DNA of 64,000 bases from Hygrocybe punicea. Taxonomy: Eukaryota > Basidiomycota > Agaricomycetes > Agaricales > Hygrophoraceae. The notes under the pieces were generated by a model, which was not told the origin of the DNA, ran no database searches, and saw nothing but the letters and a program-made list of their open reading frames with translations. A program made the translations under genes and the position numbers. Positions 20,125 to 31,781 of the stretch are shown in pieces. Location of the stretch: positions 1,240,001-1,304,000 of the forward strand of contig OY744461.1 of NCBI GenBank assembly GCA_963556145.1. The letters run 5' to 3'. Within the stretch, counting starts at the first letter, position 1. Each line of letters opens with the position of its first letter.

Positions 20125-21381
20125 ATGGCGGAAGATATAATCCATGAAGTGGACGAAATTGTGCCACGCAATATACATCTCACCACTGCTTTGTACGTGA
20201 TAGACAACTATTACAACTTCAAGGGTGCATGTTAGCAATATCCACCATCTATATACTGGCTAGTATTTGACACCAAATTGACAGCTGAACATCTGCAGGA
20301 AATCATATCTGCACGCTTAGACGATGATGAAAGTCAGCTTGCGAAGGCCACAAACGTAAGTCATTGGATTTGAAAAGGTATATCATATTGACCGCATTGC
20401 CAGATTGCAAATGTCAATATTGTGCATGTTGACTCTCCAAATTGCTGGAAGTTTACACTTCCAACCAATGATGAATCCGAACATCAAGAATTGGTATTAA
20501 GTTTGCAAGCGATTTTGGTGGCGAAAGATCTTCCACCCATAACAACCAGGTATGTGCTAAATTCGTATCAATTCCTTGAATACCATTCTGATGAATCACT
20601 GCAATAGTCAACCAGAACGCCGAACGCCCTTCATACGTCAAAGCATAGTCGTAACTGGCCTTGATACAACGGGCTTTCAATCCTATATCGATAACCTTCG
20701 GATTCTGCACCAGAAACTGGCTTGTCAATTTCCTGACAAAGCAATGCAAGCTTTTACGCCTTCTACATACATGGATTACATGGCACTCGCAATAGGAACC
20801 CGATATTTCACTGATCGCCGACATGACAACACTTCCTCTCACATTCCATTCGAGTATGTCATCGATCCAAAAGGCATATTAACCTCACTTGCGAATTCCC
20901 GCTACTTTCATGGCCAGGACAATTGCGTACTTTATTACAAGTTGAAGTCTGATAGAAATCGACATTGGTGAGTGACGATGAATTGGGATCACATCCCTAC
21001 TTGATGGAAATATTTATTAGCTTCATTCCAACAAACCCAACTTGCTTTAGAATCGGTGATATAGTGGAGGTTCAGTTTACAATATCGGCAGTTCCGGTAA
21101 AGAAGGATAAATTCAAGATGATTCTGAATCTATGGTCATTGGCACTGGTAGACAGTGACTTCACAGAGGTAACACTTTAATACATCAAGAATTAAACGAA
21201 TACTGATGTATATTCTCAGGAAGCAACTATGATTCGCAACAAGACAGCTTTGCCTACACCAACTACACAGCCCAGAATAGCCATCAAACGGCATGTTGGG
21301 TATGTGGAAGAGGGTAATGATGCAGAGGGTGTTGTGGAAACAAGGCGACGCTTCTATAATATGAATATAGACCGATGCTAA
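20125..21381 (+). CDS. Gene D: spliced hypothetical protein with FRIGDIVEVQ motif, one in-frame TAG
   Basis: Read from MAEDIIHEVDEIVP through introns at about 20354-20403, 20551-20607, 20969-21028 and 21169-21220, ending RRRFYNMNIDRC. The central part includes VVTGLDTTGFQSYI and MDYMALAIGTRYF. The C-terminal part has TCFRIGDIVEVQ and MILNLWSLALVDSDFT, a pattern I associate with multicopy hypothetical proteins of Agaricomycetes. A TAG at 20233-20235 breaks the first exon after NYYNFKGAC, so this copy is either dead or starts in a different way. Faces away from gene C. Function unknown; the FRIGDIVEVQ stretch might be a small beta domain, which is a guess. Confidence 0.6.
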
Positions 21382-21467
21382 TGTATAATATTGTATGTGT
21401 ACTCAACCCGTTGATATGTTACAGCTGTTTTGCTATCTGATGGCAGCAACTGCACCTTTTTGAATCA

Positions 21468-21940
21468 ATTGAGAAATTTGGACTTGGTAGAATTTTGGGT
21501 GCTGTGTTTTGTATCTCATGAAATACTATTTGGATTAAGATGGTTATACAGGGAAAGTTGTACTATGTCTTGAGGACTATCTACGCCTGTAATTACATTT
21601 GAACAATATTTAGGATATAGTGAGTTGTTGATGAAATAAAAGGTAGACCAGTACTTTTTGACGCCCAAAATGATACTGTCAAATTATGACATCGAAAGAG
21701 CTCATATGAAGAAGACTGGAGGGAGAAGGTTGTTCATCTTTTCAAGGCCTAGAAGTACATATACCATATTCTTCTCTATTTTTGTCCTTTGAGCCGTCAT
21801 TGCATCTGTACTATGTTTGTCTGTCACTAGGCTCGAAATACAACCAGAATCATAAACTGTATAACCATCTTGATCCAAGCAGTATTTCATGAGATACAAA
21901 ACACAGCACCCAAAATTCTACCAAGTCCAAATTTCTCAAT
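21468..21940. repeat. 84 bp inverted repeat (foldback), arms 21468-21551 and 21857-21940
   Basis: The left arm starts ATTGAGAAATTTGGACTTGG. The right arm is its reverse complement with about four mismatches; the spacer is about 305 bp. It lies just after gene D and looks like a small foldback element or two inverted copies of one repeat. No coding sense was found in the spacer. Confidence 0.7.
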
Positions 21941-22094
21941 GTGCCTTTTTGCTGAAAAGATGAGAATGAGCTATTGAAAATCCATTATCTACCTATAATC
22001 CAGATTTAATGTTTGCATATTCTCTTTGTATCACCACTGGATAGCTAACTATATCCAATGTTCAATGTGTACTGATCACATATGACAATAGTAA

Positions 22095-22155
22095 CCTGAA
22101 CATATTGACCGAACACATTGACCGAACACACCGAACATGTCCAATATGTTCGGTT
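22095..22155. repeat. Second copy of the CCGAACACACCGAACA repeat
   Basis: ATTGACCGAACAC occurs twice in a row, followed by ACCGAACATGTCC and ATGTTCGGTTTG, matching the block near 15222-15255 in the same orientation. Genes B, C and D lie between the two copies. Confidence 0.55.
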
Positions 22156-23361
22156 TGTGGTCCATGAAACTGAATTACAATTCATTGTACAAATTCAATC
22201 AAACTACCTTTACTTCGCATATGTGATGCATAACCTTTTGTTCAAAGACGTGTCATATTAACTGGACGAAATCTGCAGGTACAACAAGCATATTTACTCC
22301 TTTATATCTAAATTGATGACGAAATTCACTGCTGTACTGAGAAGCCTATGTTGCTATGTTCCTGCATTGATACCATTGGATTGTATCTTGGCCCAACCTT
22401 CACTTCTTCCCATCCTGCCATAAATATGATGCTTTGCTATTTAATAATTGCTTTCCAATCATATTATTTTGTTCTGGCATGATTGGAGCTTCTCTTGAAC
22501 TAATTATGTTCCTTGTCCTTGTGTCTGGATCTCGAATCATTATGCAGTTGACTGCATTTATTGTACTATTTTCGTGTCCTTTGATGAAACATCAACAAAT
22601 TATACACCTCACCCTTATGAGCCCATTCAATGAATACATTGAAACAGCATCTGGGGTACCAATGTGTGAACTCCATAGTTTCTCAATGTTGATAGCTCTG
22701 CTTGCACTTTCTCTGCTTCAATATGGGATGTCGAATATGGCACATAATGCACATCCAACAACTGTCCAGACTTTTATTTCTGCTATTATTTGTGCAATTG
22801 CAATGCCCCGGATTCAGGTAGGGACATCTGCAAAACACTTTGTGCCGAAAAATGATGAACCCGCCGGTTAAACCAGTGTTAAACCTGTTCCTTGTGATTC
22901 CAATGTACATAGCTGTTATATGTATCTGTAAACAAAGATATCATATCTGGTTCATTCAGTCTATATTGCACTGGCAATTCCTCAGAATACAGCAGGGATA
23001 CTAGTTGGACAATACAGAACTCTCAGTACTGTTCAGACAGGTTTTCAACTCATCCATATGTCATAATGCACATTACACCAACAAAGAATACGATTATTGT
23101 CATGAAGTCGACTTAGCAGTGGACTACACTTTCCCAACTTGGCACCTTTGATCTGGTGACCTTATTGTTCTTGCTCATTTGAGACAACAAATTCTCACAG
23201 TTACAAAGTCAGCAGTCACACGGTTTCAAATTTATTCACAGGGCTTCAAAATTGTTCCCACAGTTTGCAACAATTGTTCCCACGGCTTGGCAAATTAGAG
23301 TCTGACCCTGAGTTGAAAAATCCACCGTATAGAACGATTCCCTTATAGGGACTCGTAATTA
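22156..23361. other. Stretch without a supportable gene
   Basis: A 145-residue hydrophobic frame on the plus strand (22434-22871) has no recognisable motif or neighbour link and may be chance. Nothing else was found before the mariner-type MITE. Confidence 0.4.
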
Positions 23362-23744
23362 CAGTGTTCAATGGCTCCTTTGAACAATACCAGTCCTTTG
23401 AACACCCTAATATAATTGATTCTGTACTGATTTCTACTGCTAAAAAGTGTTCTAATTCCTTCAGTGCATCATTTGAACCTATCTGGATATTGATTTTTAA
23501 TCAGAACCACCAATAAAATTAGAAACTGAATATTCACAAAGCAGAGAGAAATCTGATCACTCCTTTGAACACTAATGTTTTGATCATAAAACATTCAAAT
23601 ATGGACGGATTTCTTTAAAATTTGGTTTGAGAAGTCTTTAAATATATGAGCAACTTTCTGTCTACTCAGATTTTGTTCAAGATAATTTGGCTACCTGGGG
23701 CATTTTAGGTTAATTTTTGTGTTCAAAGGAGCCATTGAATACTG
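23362..23744. mobile_element. 383 bp Tc1/mariner-type MITE with TA target
   Basis: Ends are inverted repeats CAGTGTTCAATGGCTCC and, from the right, CAGTATTCAATGGCTCC, each continuing to TTTGAACA. TA flanks both ends (23360-23361, 23745-23746). CAGT ends and TA duplication fit the Tc1/mariner (Fot1/pogo) group. The interior repeats CCTTTGAACA-like words but has no transposase. Confidence 0.75.
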
Positions 23745-23759
23745 TAGTTAGAATAGATG

Positions 23760-25521
23760 TACTTACAAACAGACACATATATTATGTAGTGCACACAATA
23801 CCTTTACTATGGCTTGTATACTGAAGTTAGCTTGCTGTTGGCAGATCTGGTGGTAGAGTTCCAGACACTTGAGAGTGATAGCAACAGTTGGTTGGGTTGG
23901 TGATGCCCCTAGAAGTCCTGCTTGAATAAGGGCAATGTTCACCTCCTCGTTGACATGCTGTGGAAGAGCCTTTCAAATAACATGCTCTACAGTCAACATT
24001 TGTATCAACAATCAGCACAGGAACTGTTGATGTCATACCTCACACACCAAGGACATCCACCTGGAACTCATGCAAACCAGACTCATCCATTGTAACATTC
24101 TCGACTGCTACATCCTGATGTTTGTATGATAGGTAAGCAAGAATGATGGCTGGCATTTGTGCTGTCCAAGAGGTGTGAAGTTGCTTGTTGCATTCTTGTT
24201 GTGTATGTAGATCATGATGACATGTTGGTTTCTTAATGTTATGCCTGTTCAATATTAGTTCAAGCTGATAGAAAAGTGATTGAAACATTTACTGATGGAT
24301 GGCATGAGCTCTGGCCTTGTCAATGGCATCTGATGGGTGACTTTGTTCTCTGTTGTCCTCTTCATCATCAGATAAATCACAATCTGGTGGTGTTATGAAG
24401 TGTTGGTCTTGCTCTAAGAAGTGTTGGTCATTGTAGTCTATGGGATTTGCACCAGCTTCCAAGCCAGCCTCTGCAATGAGCTGACATGTGGTGCCAGTCA
24501 TCTCTGTCAAACTATTCAGCATCGGTATTAAGACAGCAAATTGCCATCAACTGACTGGACAATTTTTCTATGTGCTCTCTCTCATGAGCGATGTGATCCA
24601 TGTGGATTCGGCTGAGAGGAACTTTGCTAGACTGAAGACCAGAGGGTCCAAGTATCGACAATTTGATGTGCCGTGATGTGGATTTATGCATAGTACATCG
24701 ACTTTAGTTGGTTGCCAAGAGGCAAGAAGGGTGAGAATATTTATGGCATGTTGAACGTTTTCAATGTGTAGCCAATGTGTAGTCACAGGTCCTAAGTCAC
24801 TGTCCCATGACAAAAGATGTTAGGATGTCTGACCTTCGATCGATCATTAAATAATACATGTGAACTAAGCATCCTTCATCTTAGGCCTGCATGTCCCTGG
24901 CAGCATATGTTCTGCATGGAATTTTGTATGACAAGACAATAAATACCCAGATTTTAAATAATCATTTGAAAGCAAATGAACTATGAGTGACAATACTATA
25001 TTTCAAGAGTTGTCAAATGTTGAACTAACACCATGACCCTACCTCAAATTCAAAGTACTTTAACCCTTCATTGCATTCGGCATAAAAGACTGATGGCATA
25101 GATTTTGGGACGAGAGAAAGTAACTACACAAAAAAAGCTGCTATAGTACAATATATATATAAAGTTCTCATGCCATGAGTCTGATTCAAACAGTTCCATT
25201 AATCCCCCACAAATTGGAAGCCTGCCCAGAACATCCCTGGTGAGGTGAAGTTTCCATGTGGCTATGTTGGCATCAGTTGCAAGTAGGAGTGAGAATCGGA
25301 ACTAGAATGAAAGATTGTGCATTGGGAGGGAAAGTCCTCCATGCCATTTGCAGGCTAAGTGGAGACCCTGGGAACACTGCGCCACCTGTATGGTAGCCAT
25401 GAGGTGATCTTGCTATCATTGAGTGATGGATTGGGTTATATGGTGGTGGTGATAAGCCAGCATTTCTCTGAATTGGCGTGCTGGGAGGACTTGCATGGAT
25501 GGAATAGTTAGGCAAATGCAC
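23760..25521 (-). pseudogene. KDZ-3: N-terminal (Cys-cluster) relic of a KDZ transposase gene
   Basis: Minus strand. The clearest part is near 23770-23960: EEVNIALIQAGLLGASP, PTVAITLKCLELYH and SIQAIVKVLCALHN, the region that precedes the catalytic part in KDZ proteins of mushrooms. Upstream exons give TSWTAQMPAIILAYLSY, ESGLHEFQVDVLGV and CRACYLKGSSTAC, and an acidic stretch CDLSDDEEDN; an intron of about 50 bp separates the last two blocks from each other near 24240-24293. A TGA (24040-24042) sits in frame after DVLGV, and a frameshift lies near 23950. A Pro-rich frame at 25273-25521 may be the far N-terminus. No catalytic core follows; the mariner MITE lies just past the end. Confidence 0.6.
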
Positions 25522-25604
25522 GGATTTTGCGGATCAGTGTGGATCACGGATACGGATCACCTTGGATACGGGTACAGATACCATTTTTGGTATCCGCCAA
25601 CCCA
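25522..25604. repeat. GGATAC-rich dispersed repeat, target of Helitron-2
   Basis: Contains GGATCACGGATACGGATCAC and GGTATCCGCCAACCCA, broken off where Helitron-2 begins. The other half (TGTATCCATATCTGGC) resumes at 36767. A related block lies at about 38665-38765. Confidence 0.5.
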
Positions 25605-25646
25605 TCTTCTATATTATAAGCCGCGACATGGTACATAAACAGGTGT

Positions 25647-25711
25647 TCTGATTGGCTGGAATCTCACATTCTGATTGGCTGAAAGATTGAAAACTCGGCA
25701 TTGTGATTGGC
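25647..25711 (-). promoter_or_regulatory. Three inverted CCAAT boxes at the 5' end of Helitron-2
   Basis: TGATTGGCTG-type words occur with ATTGG at 25651, 25674 and 25706 (CCAAT on the minus strand). Such boxes bind the HAP/NF-Y complex in fungi, and orientation is not critical. They lie about 500 bp upstream of the helicase coding region. A promoter role is inference. Confidence 0.4.
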
Positions 25712-28700
25712 TGGAGACTTACTTCCTTACTCAACTCAGAATATTCTACCTTGGGACTCTGCTCCGCATGGTCGTGATAAGATTACTAATTATCATTGTT
25801 GACGTGTTTGCCACCCATTGTTCTCGCCCTCCTTCATGTCAGCATTCTCAGATGGTTCTTGCTTGCCTTCATGTATGGAACTCCCTGTTCTGGAAACTTC
25901 TCCTTTGCCTCTTTATTCTCCCATTTACCTGAAATTTCTGCAACCTCTAACAATGTCCCAGCATCTTCTAGATGCATCTTCCTTGCCAACTATATAATGC
26001 GAAGCTCTCCTGCATCGTGACCATTTGTTATTTTTTTTTTCGACCTCCACCCATTGTCATTATCATACATCTATGCATAGGTGTGTACATCTGCATGCTT
26101 CTCCATGTATTGTTGTCTGATTTCGCTCTAGCAGTATTTCACAACGTGATTCGCTGCAAGGCAAGCGAGTCCATAAACTTACTTGGAAGGTGAGAGAGCT
26201 ATTCCAGGGCCTTCCGCAAACCTTAGCACATGCGCGACTCACTCATTCGTCAAGTATTCCTCCGCCTTCTCTTCATGCACATCCGTTAGCTCCCATGCCC
26301 CTTGCTACATTGGCAAACATACCTCCAGCTTCTCTTCATCCATGTCTGTTAGCACCTGGCTGCCTTGGTCTATCTTCAAGGATTCCTTCACCTTCTCTTC
26401 ATCCACACCCATTAGCTCCTGCTCCCACTGTTCAGTCCTTGATTCTTTTTCCTGATTCTTTTTCTGCACTTCCATCAGTGACACCACCCATTGCGCCATC
26501 GTCAAGCAATCCTCCGAGCTCTCATCCTCCACTCCCATTAGCTCCTTTTGTTCATTCGTCAAATCCTCTTGACCCCACCTCTTTGTGCAATGCATCTGAC
26601 AAGGTGCTGAGTCAAAAGCGCCCTCAATCACCATCACAATCCAGTGATCTCCCTGAATGTGTTACAATACCTGTGCATGCCAAGCATAGACATCGCCAAT
26701 CAATACCTACTGCAAGTGTTAGGGAGGTTGGGCAGGTCCTACGTTGGACAAAGGAAAAGGTAAGCACTTAGATTGCATTCCATAGCATGAGTATTCATCA
26801 TTATCTGTTGCAGTGCATTCGATCTACTGTAGGTATCGTGCACCAATCATTGGAAGCCATACCAAAGCGTCATGAATTAGGTCGTATGAATGTAACCTGT
26901 CCGTTTTGTGGTGGTTTGCATTGGATTGAAGAGAAAATTCTTCGTTCACCCAAATCCCATCCTCAATTCACCGCATGCTGTCAAAGAGGTCATGTTGATC
27001 TTCCTCTATTACACACCCCTCCCCCTTTTCTTTGCAGTGTTCTTGAGGGCTCTGATAGCCAAGCTTGTGAATTCCGCCAGAATATCTGCCAATACAACAT
27101 GTCACTAGCATTCACATCCCTCGGTGTAACGGAAGATTGCTTGGTAAATTGTCGCGGAGGTTGGGTCTTTCGTATATCAGGCGGATTGTACCATTTGGTC
27201 AGCTCACTCCACCTTGACCAAGGTGTACCTCCCGCATATGCACAACTGTACATATACAACTCCCGATTGGCTCTACACCAACGAATGAACCGCAACAACA
27301 ATCTTTGTGAGGATACGATGCATTCTCTCCAATCTATGCTTCTCACCCATCATCGCTATGCCCATGACTTTTGGCATGCATATGAAGGCCTTCGTGACTA
27401 CCCAGATGCTCCCAACGCAGAAGTCAGACTCTGCATAATGCCTGCACAAACATCTGTATATGCACCTCCTACCTCTGACAAAGTAGCCGTCATTTTGCCT
27501 GGCAATGGTACCGCACCTGAACAACGTGACATTTTACTCCGATCACGCTCAACCAGTGGCGATGAGCTTGCGAGGATTGATGATGGACATCCTGCATATT
27601 CTCCTCTGCACTACATACTACTGTTCCCTTATGGGACTAATGGCTGGCATTGTGACCTGTTTCACTGTGTCCTTCCTGGTGAAAAGCTTCCTGCTGACCC
27701 TGACTGGAAACCTCCATGCGTGTCTCAAACTGAATACTCCGCATTCCACCTGCATACTCATGGAAGTGAATATCCATCGATTCACCTGGGTGGACGTCTT
27801 TCAACAATACGCTGTTGACATGTGGGCCTCTGCAGATCAGACATGTTTATCATACCTCAGGTTCAATCAAGGGAAACTGCGCACTACTCTTTATAGTGGA
27901 TTAGAGGATTGGCTTCGAGCTGATGAGATTGCTGATCCTAAAGAGCTGGGCACCCGGACTATTCTTTCATCCTCCTACATAGGTGGGCCTCGCAATCTGC
28001 AGCAACGTTATCAAGACGCCATGGCCATCGCACGTTTTTTCCATAACATCGATCTATTTATTACCATGACCACTAACCCTGAGTGGGTTGAGATCCAACG
28101 GGAGCTTCTCCCTGGCCAAACTGCTTATGACTGACCTGACTTAGTAGTGCGGGTATTCAATCTCAAAAAGGAAGAGCTCCTGCATGACATCGTCAAGCGA
28201 AAAATATTTGGACGTGTTTCTGCGTACATCTATGTCATTGAATACCAAAAGCGTGGCCTGCCCCATGTCCACATTTTGGTAATTTTGGACAAGGACAACA
28301 GGCTCCGTGCTCCAACCGACATCGATGCGTGCATATCCACTCAATGGCCTGATTCTGATAAAAATCCTCAACTATTCGACACCATCAAGACGTGCATGAT
28401 CCACGGTCCATGCGGTAACCTCAATGCAAAATCACCTTGCATGAAAGATGGCAAATGCTCGAAAGGTTACCTAAAGACATATCAGGACGTAACAAGCACC
28501 ACCAATGATGGGTATCCCCTTTATGCGCGACCAAATGACGGACGTGCTTACATGGTCAAAGTTTGCAATAAAATGGTTGAAATAGACAACCACTGGATAG
28601 TGCCATATAATCCTTATCTGTCGTCAAAGTATAATTGCCATATTAATGTCGAAAGTGTTGCAACATTCAGGACAATCAAGTACTGCTTCAAATACATTCA

Positions 28701-30119
28701 CAAAGGACCTGATCGTGCCACTCTCAAATGCCAGCTTGACGAGATCAAGATATACATTGATGGACGTTATATTGGCGCTCCGGAAGCCATATGGCGTATT
28801 TTTCATTTTCCCACTCATGAACAGTCCCCTGCTGTCGTCCGACTACAGGTACGTCTTTCACAGTGCTGTGTACCACTTTAACTAATCATATGTACACTTA
28901 CAGATTCATTTACCTGGCCAACATATGGTTCTGTTTGATCCAGACAAACCAATTGAAACCATTGTTGCCTGTGTGTCATCCGAAGTCACCACACTCGCCG
29001 AGTTTTTCAAGATGAACAACAACCCTGGCCCGGAAGGTGTGGAGGTGCATATGCTCACATACCAAGAGTTCCCCCACAAGTTTGTGTGGAATAAGACAAA
29101 GGAGAATTGGTCGCTTCATAAATGAGGCTTTGCCCTTGGTCGGATGTATTTTGTTCCACCCACAGCTGGTGAACGCTTCTACCTCCATACTTTGCTTACA
29201 GTCGTTTGTGGTCCCAAATCGTTCAAAGATCTCAGAACATATGAAAATATAGTCCATCCAACATTCCAGGATGCCTGTAAAGCTCGCGGGCTACTTGAAG
29301 ACGACAGTGAATGGCATTTATGCTTGCACGAAGCATCTGGAATGCAGACTGGCATGCAACTACGGCATCTATTTGCAAGTATGCTTTTATTTTGCCAGCT
29401 CAGTTCCCCGGAACACTTGTGGGAGGAATTTTGTCAACACATATGCGACGACCTCCATGTACGAATCCCTAATCCTACCACTGAATGTATCTACAATTAT
29501 GGGCTATTTCTTATCGCTCAGATCCTCTCAGATGCTGGCTATTCTCTCAATCATTTTCCACACATGCCGCTTCCCCACAAAAACTGGTCGACTCTCACAA
29601 ACAATTGTTTCATCAGCAAACAGCTCACCTATAACGTCGATGAAGAATGTGATCTGTTTTTGCAACATATAGAGAACGTTGAACATATCCCAGAACAATT
29701 AGAAGCATATGAACAGATCATTAGAAGCATTGACAGTGGCCACAGTGCTGTCTTCTTCCTTAATGGACCTGGTGGCTCTGGAAAAACATACCTATATCAG
29801 ACTCTTTGCCATAAACTACGATCTGAAGGCAAAATCGTATTATGTGTCGCTTCAAGCGGCATGGCAGCTATACTATTGCCAGGTGGCCATACCGCCCACT
29901 CCACTTTTCGTATACACTTGACGCCGAGTCAACATGCAATATTTCTAAACAAGACCAACGTGCAGAACTTCTACGAGCAGTCGACCTAATCATATGGGAC
30001 GAGGCACTGATGCCAGTAGACCCAGTCATTTTGGTTAACCCAATCGCAGATATAGTTGCAAAAGGTAGGTACACATAGCGCAGTTGCTTGCTGGGGGGGT
30101 AGGTTAACCCAAAAGACAG

Positions 30120-30900
30120 CACTTGCTGGAGAAATGTGGTGTGGTAGGTTGACCCAGGTACAGCTCTTGCTGGTCAAGGCTGGCTGGTTGGGTCAACCTG
30201 GTGTCAGCTCTGCCATGGAGTCGGTTAACCCAGGGCAGCTATTCCAGGATGGTTGGGTTGACCCAGGCCCAGCTGTTCAAGCCATGTGGGTTGACCTGGC
30301 TGCAGTTATTGTTGCAGCACTGGGTTGACCCCAGTCCAGCTCTTGCTGCAGGCTGGGGTTGACCTAGATGCAGCTGTTGCTGTAGAACTGGGTTGACTAG
30401 GGCCCAGCACTTGCTGGAGGGTGGGGTGACTGGGGTCCAGCGATTGCTGCAGCACTGGGTTGACCTGGCCCCAGCTCTTGCTGCAGCACCGGGTCAACCA
30501 AGGGCCAGTTATTGCTGCAGCATGGGGTTGACCTGGTCCCAGCTCTTGCTGCAGCACAGGGTCAACCTGGGCCCAGGTATTGCTGCAGCATTGGGTTGAC
30601 CCGGGTCCAGCACCTGCTGCAGGGCTTGGGTTGAACAGGATCCAGCTGTTGCTGCAGCACTGGGTTGACCCAGGTCCAGCACTTGCTGCAGGATAGGTTG
30701 CCAGTGGCACAGCTCATTCTGCAGCATTGGGTTGATCCTGGACCCACTGATGGGGCAGGCTTGGGTTCACCAGGGTCTGGCTATTGCTCCAGCACTGTGT
30801 TGCCATGCCCAGCTTTTGCTGCAGAAATGGGTTGACCCTGGCCCAGCTCTCCCTGCAGCATTGGGTTGACCAGTGTCCAGCTCTTGCTGCAACGTGGGCT
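30120..30900. repeat. Minisatellite of GGGTTGACC...CAGCTCTTGCTGCAGCA units
   Basis: Units of about 30-60 bp built from the words GTTGACC, CCAGCTCTTGCTGCAG and CACTGGGTTGAC repeat through the left arm of the foldback. The right arm keeps only the part matching about 30690-30900. Open frames here (Gln/Pro-rich) are a product of the repeat and not genes. Confidence 0.75.
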
Positions 30901-31581
30901 CATGTCGGTCGACAGGCTTGCATCACATCCCACTTTGCCTGCATGTATTTCATGTTCCAAACATTGCCAGAGCCCACACCAGCTCAAGCCAATATTTATT
31001 CAGAAACTGCCATATAAAGTAATCAAAATTTTTCAACCTGTACATGACATAAATGTACCACATAATATAATTTGAATGCACTTATTAAAAACACAGGGAA
31101 TAGCAAAATTAAAAAATTATTATTTTGACAATGCACAATCTCTTACTTTTACTATCAGTCAGCCATTACAGGAGCTACTTATCCCCAATGACAATCTATG
31201 ACAAAATCAGAACTTACCCCACTTGGAATATTGTGCTTTTCTATTCAATATTGCTCAATTCTCCATTGGAATCAATATATATAACCTCACTATTACTTAA
31301 AATAGACATAAATTCACAGCGTTTTTGGAAATCCTTGTCGCGTGTGAAAAAAAAAAATTAAAATAAATAATCCGGGTGGCTGAAGGTACAGAGTCGGGCA
31401 ATTGCCGTAGTAGGGTAGCACATCATGTGACTTTGAATTATTTTGCTTGAAAAGACTACTGATATGTACATTGTAAATTCAATGGGACATATATAAGACA
31501 TTTAACATGTAGTAAAATTAGAATGACATCCATTGAATGTTTCTGTCAACTCAAATTATTATTATTAGTTCTTTATTCAAG

Positions 31582-31781
31582 NNNNNNNNNNNNNNNNNNN
31601 NNNNNNNNNNNNNNNNNNNNNNNNNNNNNNNNNNNNNNNNNNNNNNNNNNNNNNNNNNNNNNNNNNNNNNNNNNNNNNNNNNNNNNNNNNNNNNNNNNNN
31701 NNNNNNNNNNNNNNNNNNNNNNNNNNNNNNNNNNNNNNNNNNNNNNNNNNNNNNNNNNNNNNNNNNNNNNNNNNNNNNNNN
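31582..31781. other. 200-N gap flanked by an exact 79 bp duplication (assembly artefact)
   Basis: The 79 bases before the Ns (31503-31581) are identical to the 79 bases after them (31782-31860). Two contig ends that overlap by 79 bp in the centre of a palindrome were joined with a fixed-size gap, so the Ns probably stand for nothing. Confidence 0.85.

Noticed and set aside
22434..22871. 145-residue hydrophobic frame as a membrane protein gene
   Set aside because: No family motif, no intron, no linked neighbour; AT-rich DNA often gives such frames.
31125..31361. Identical small frames in both arms of the foldback as genes
   Set aside because: They are mirror copies produced by the palindrome, AT-rich and without motif.
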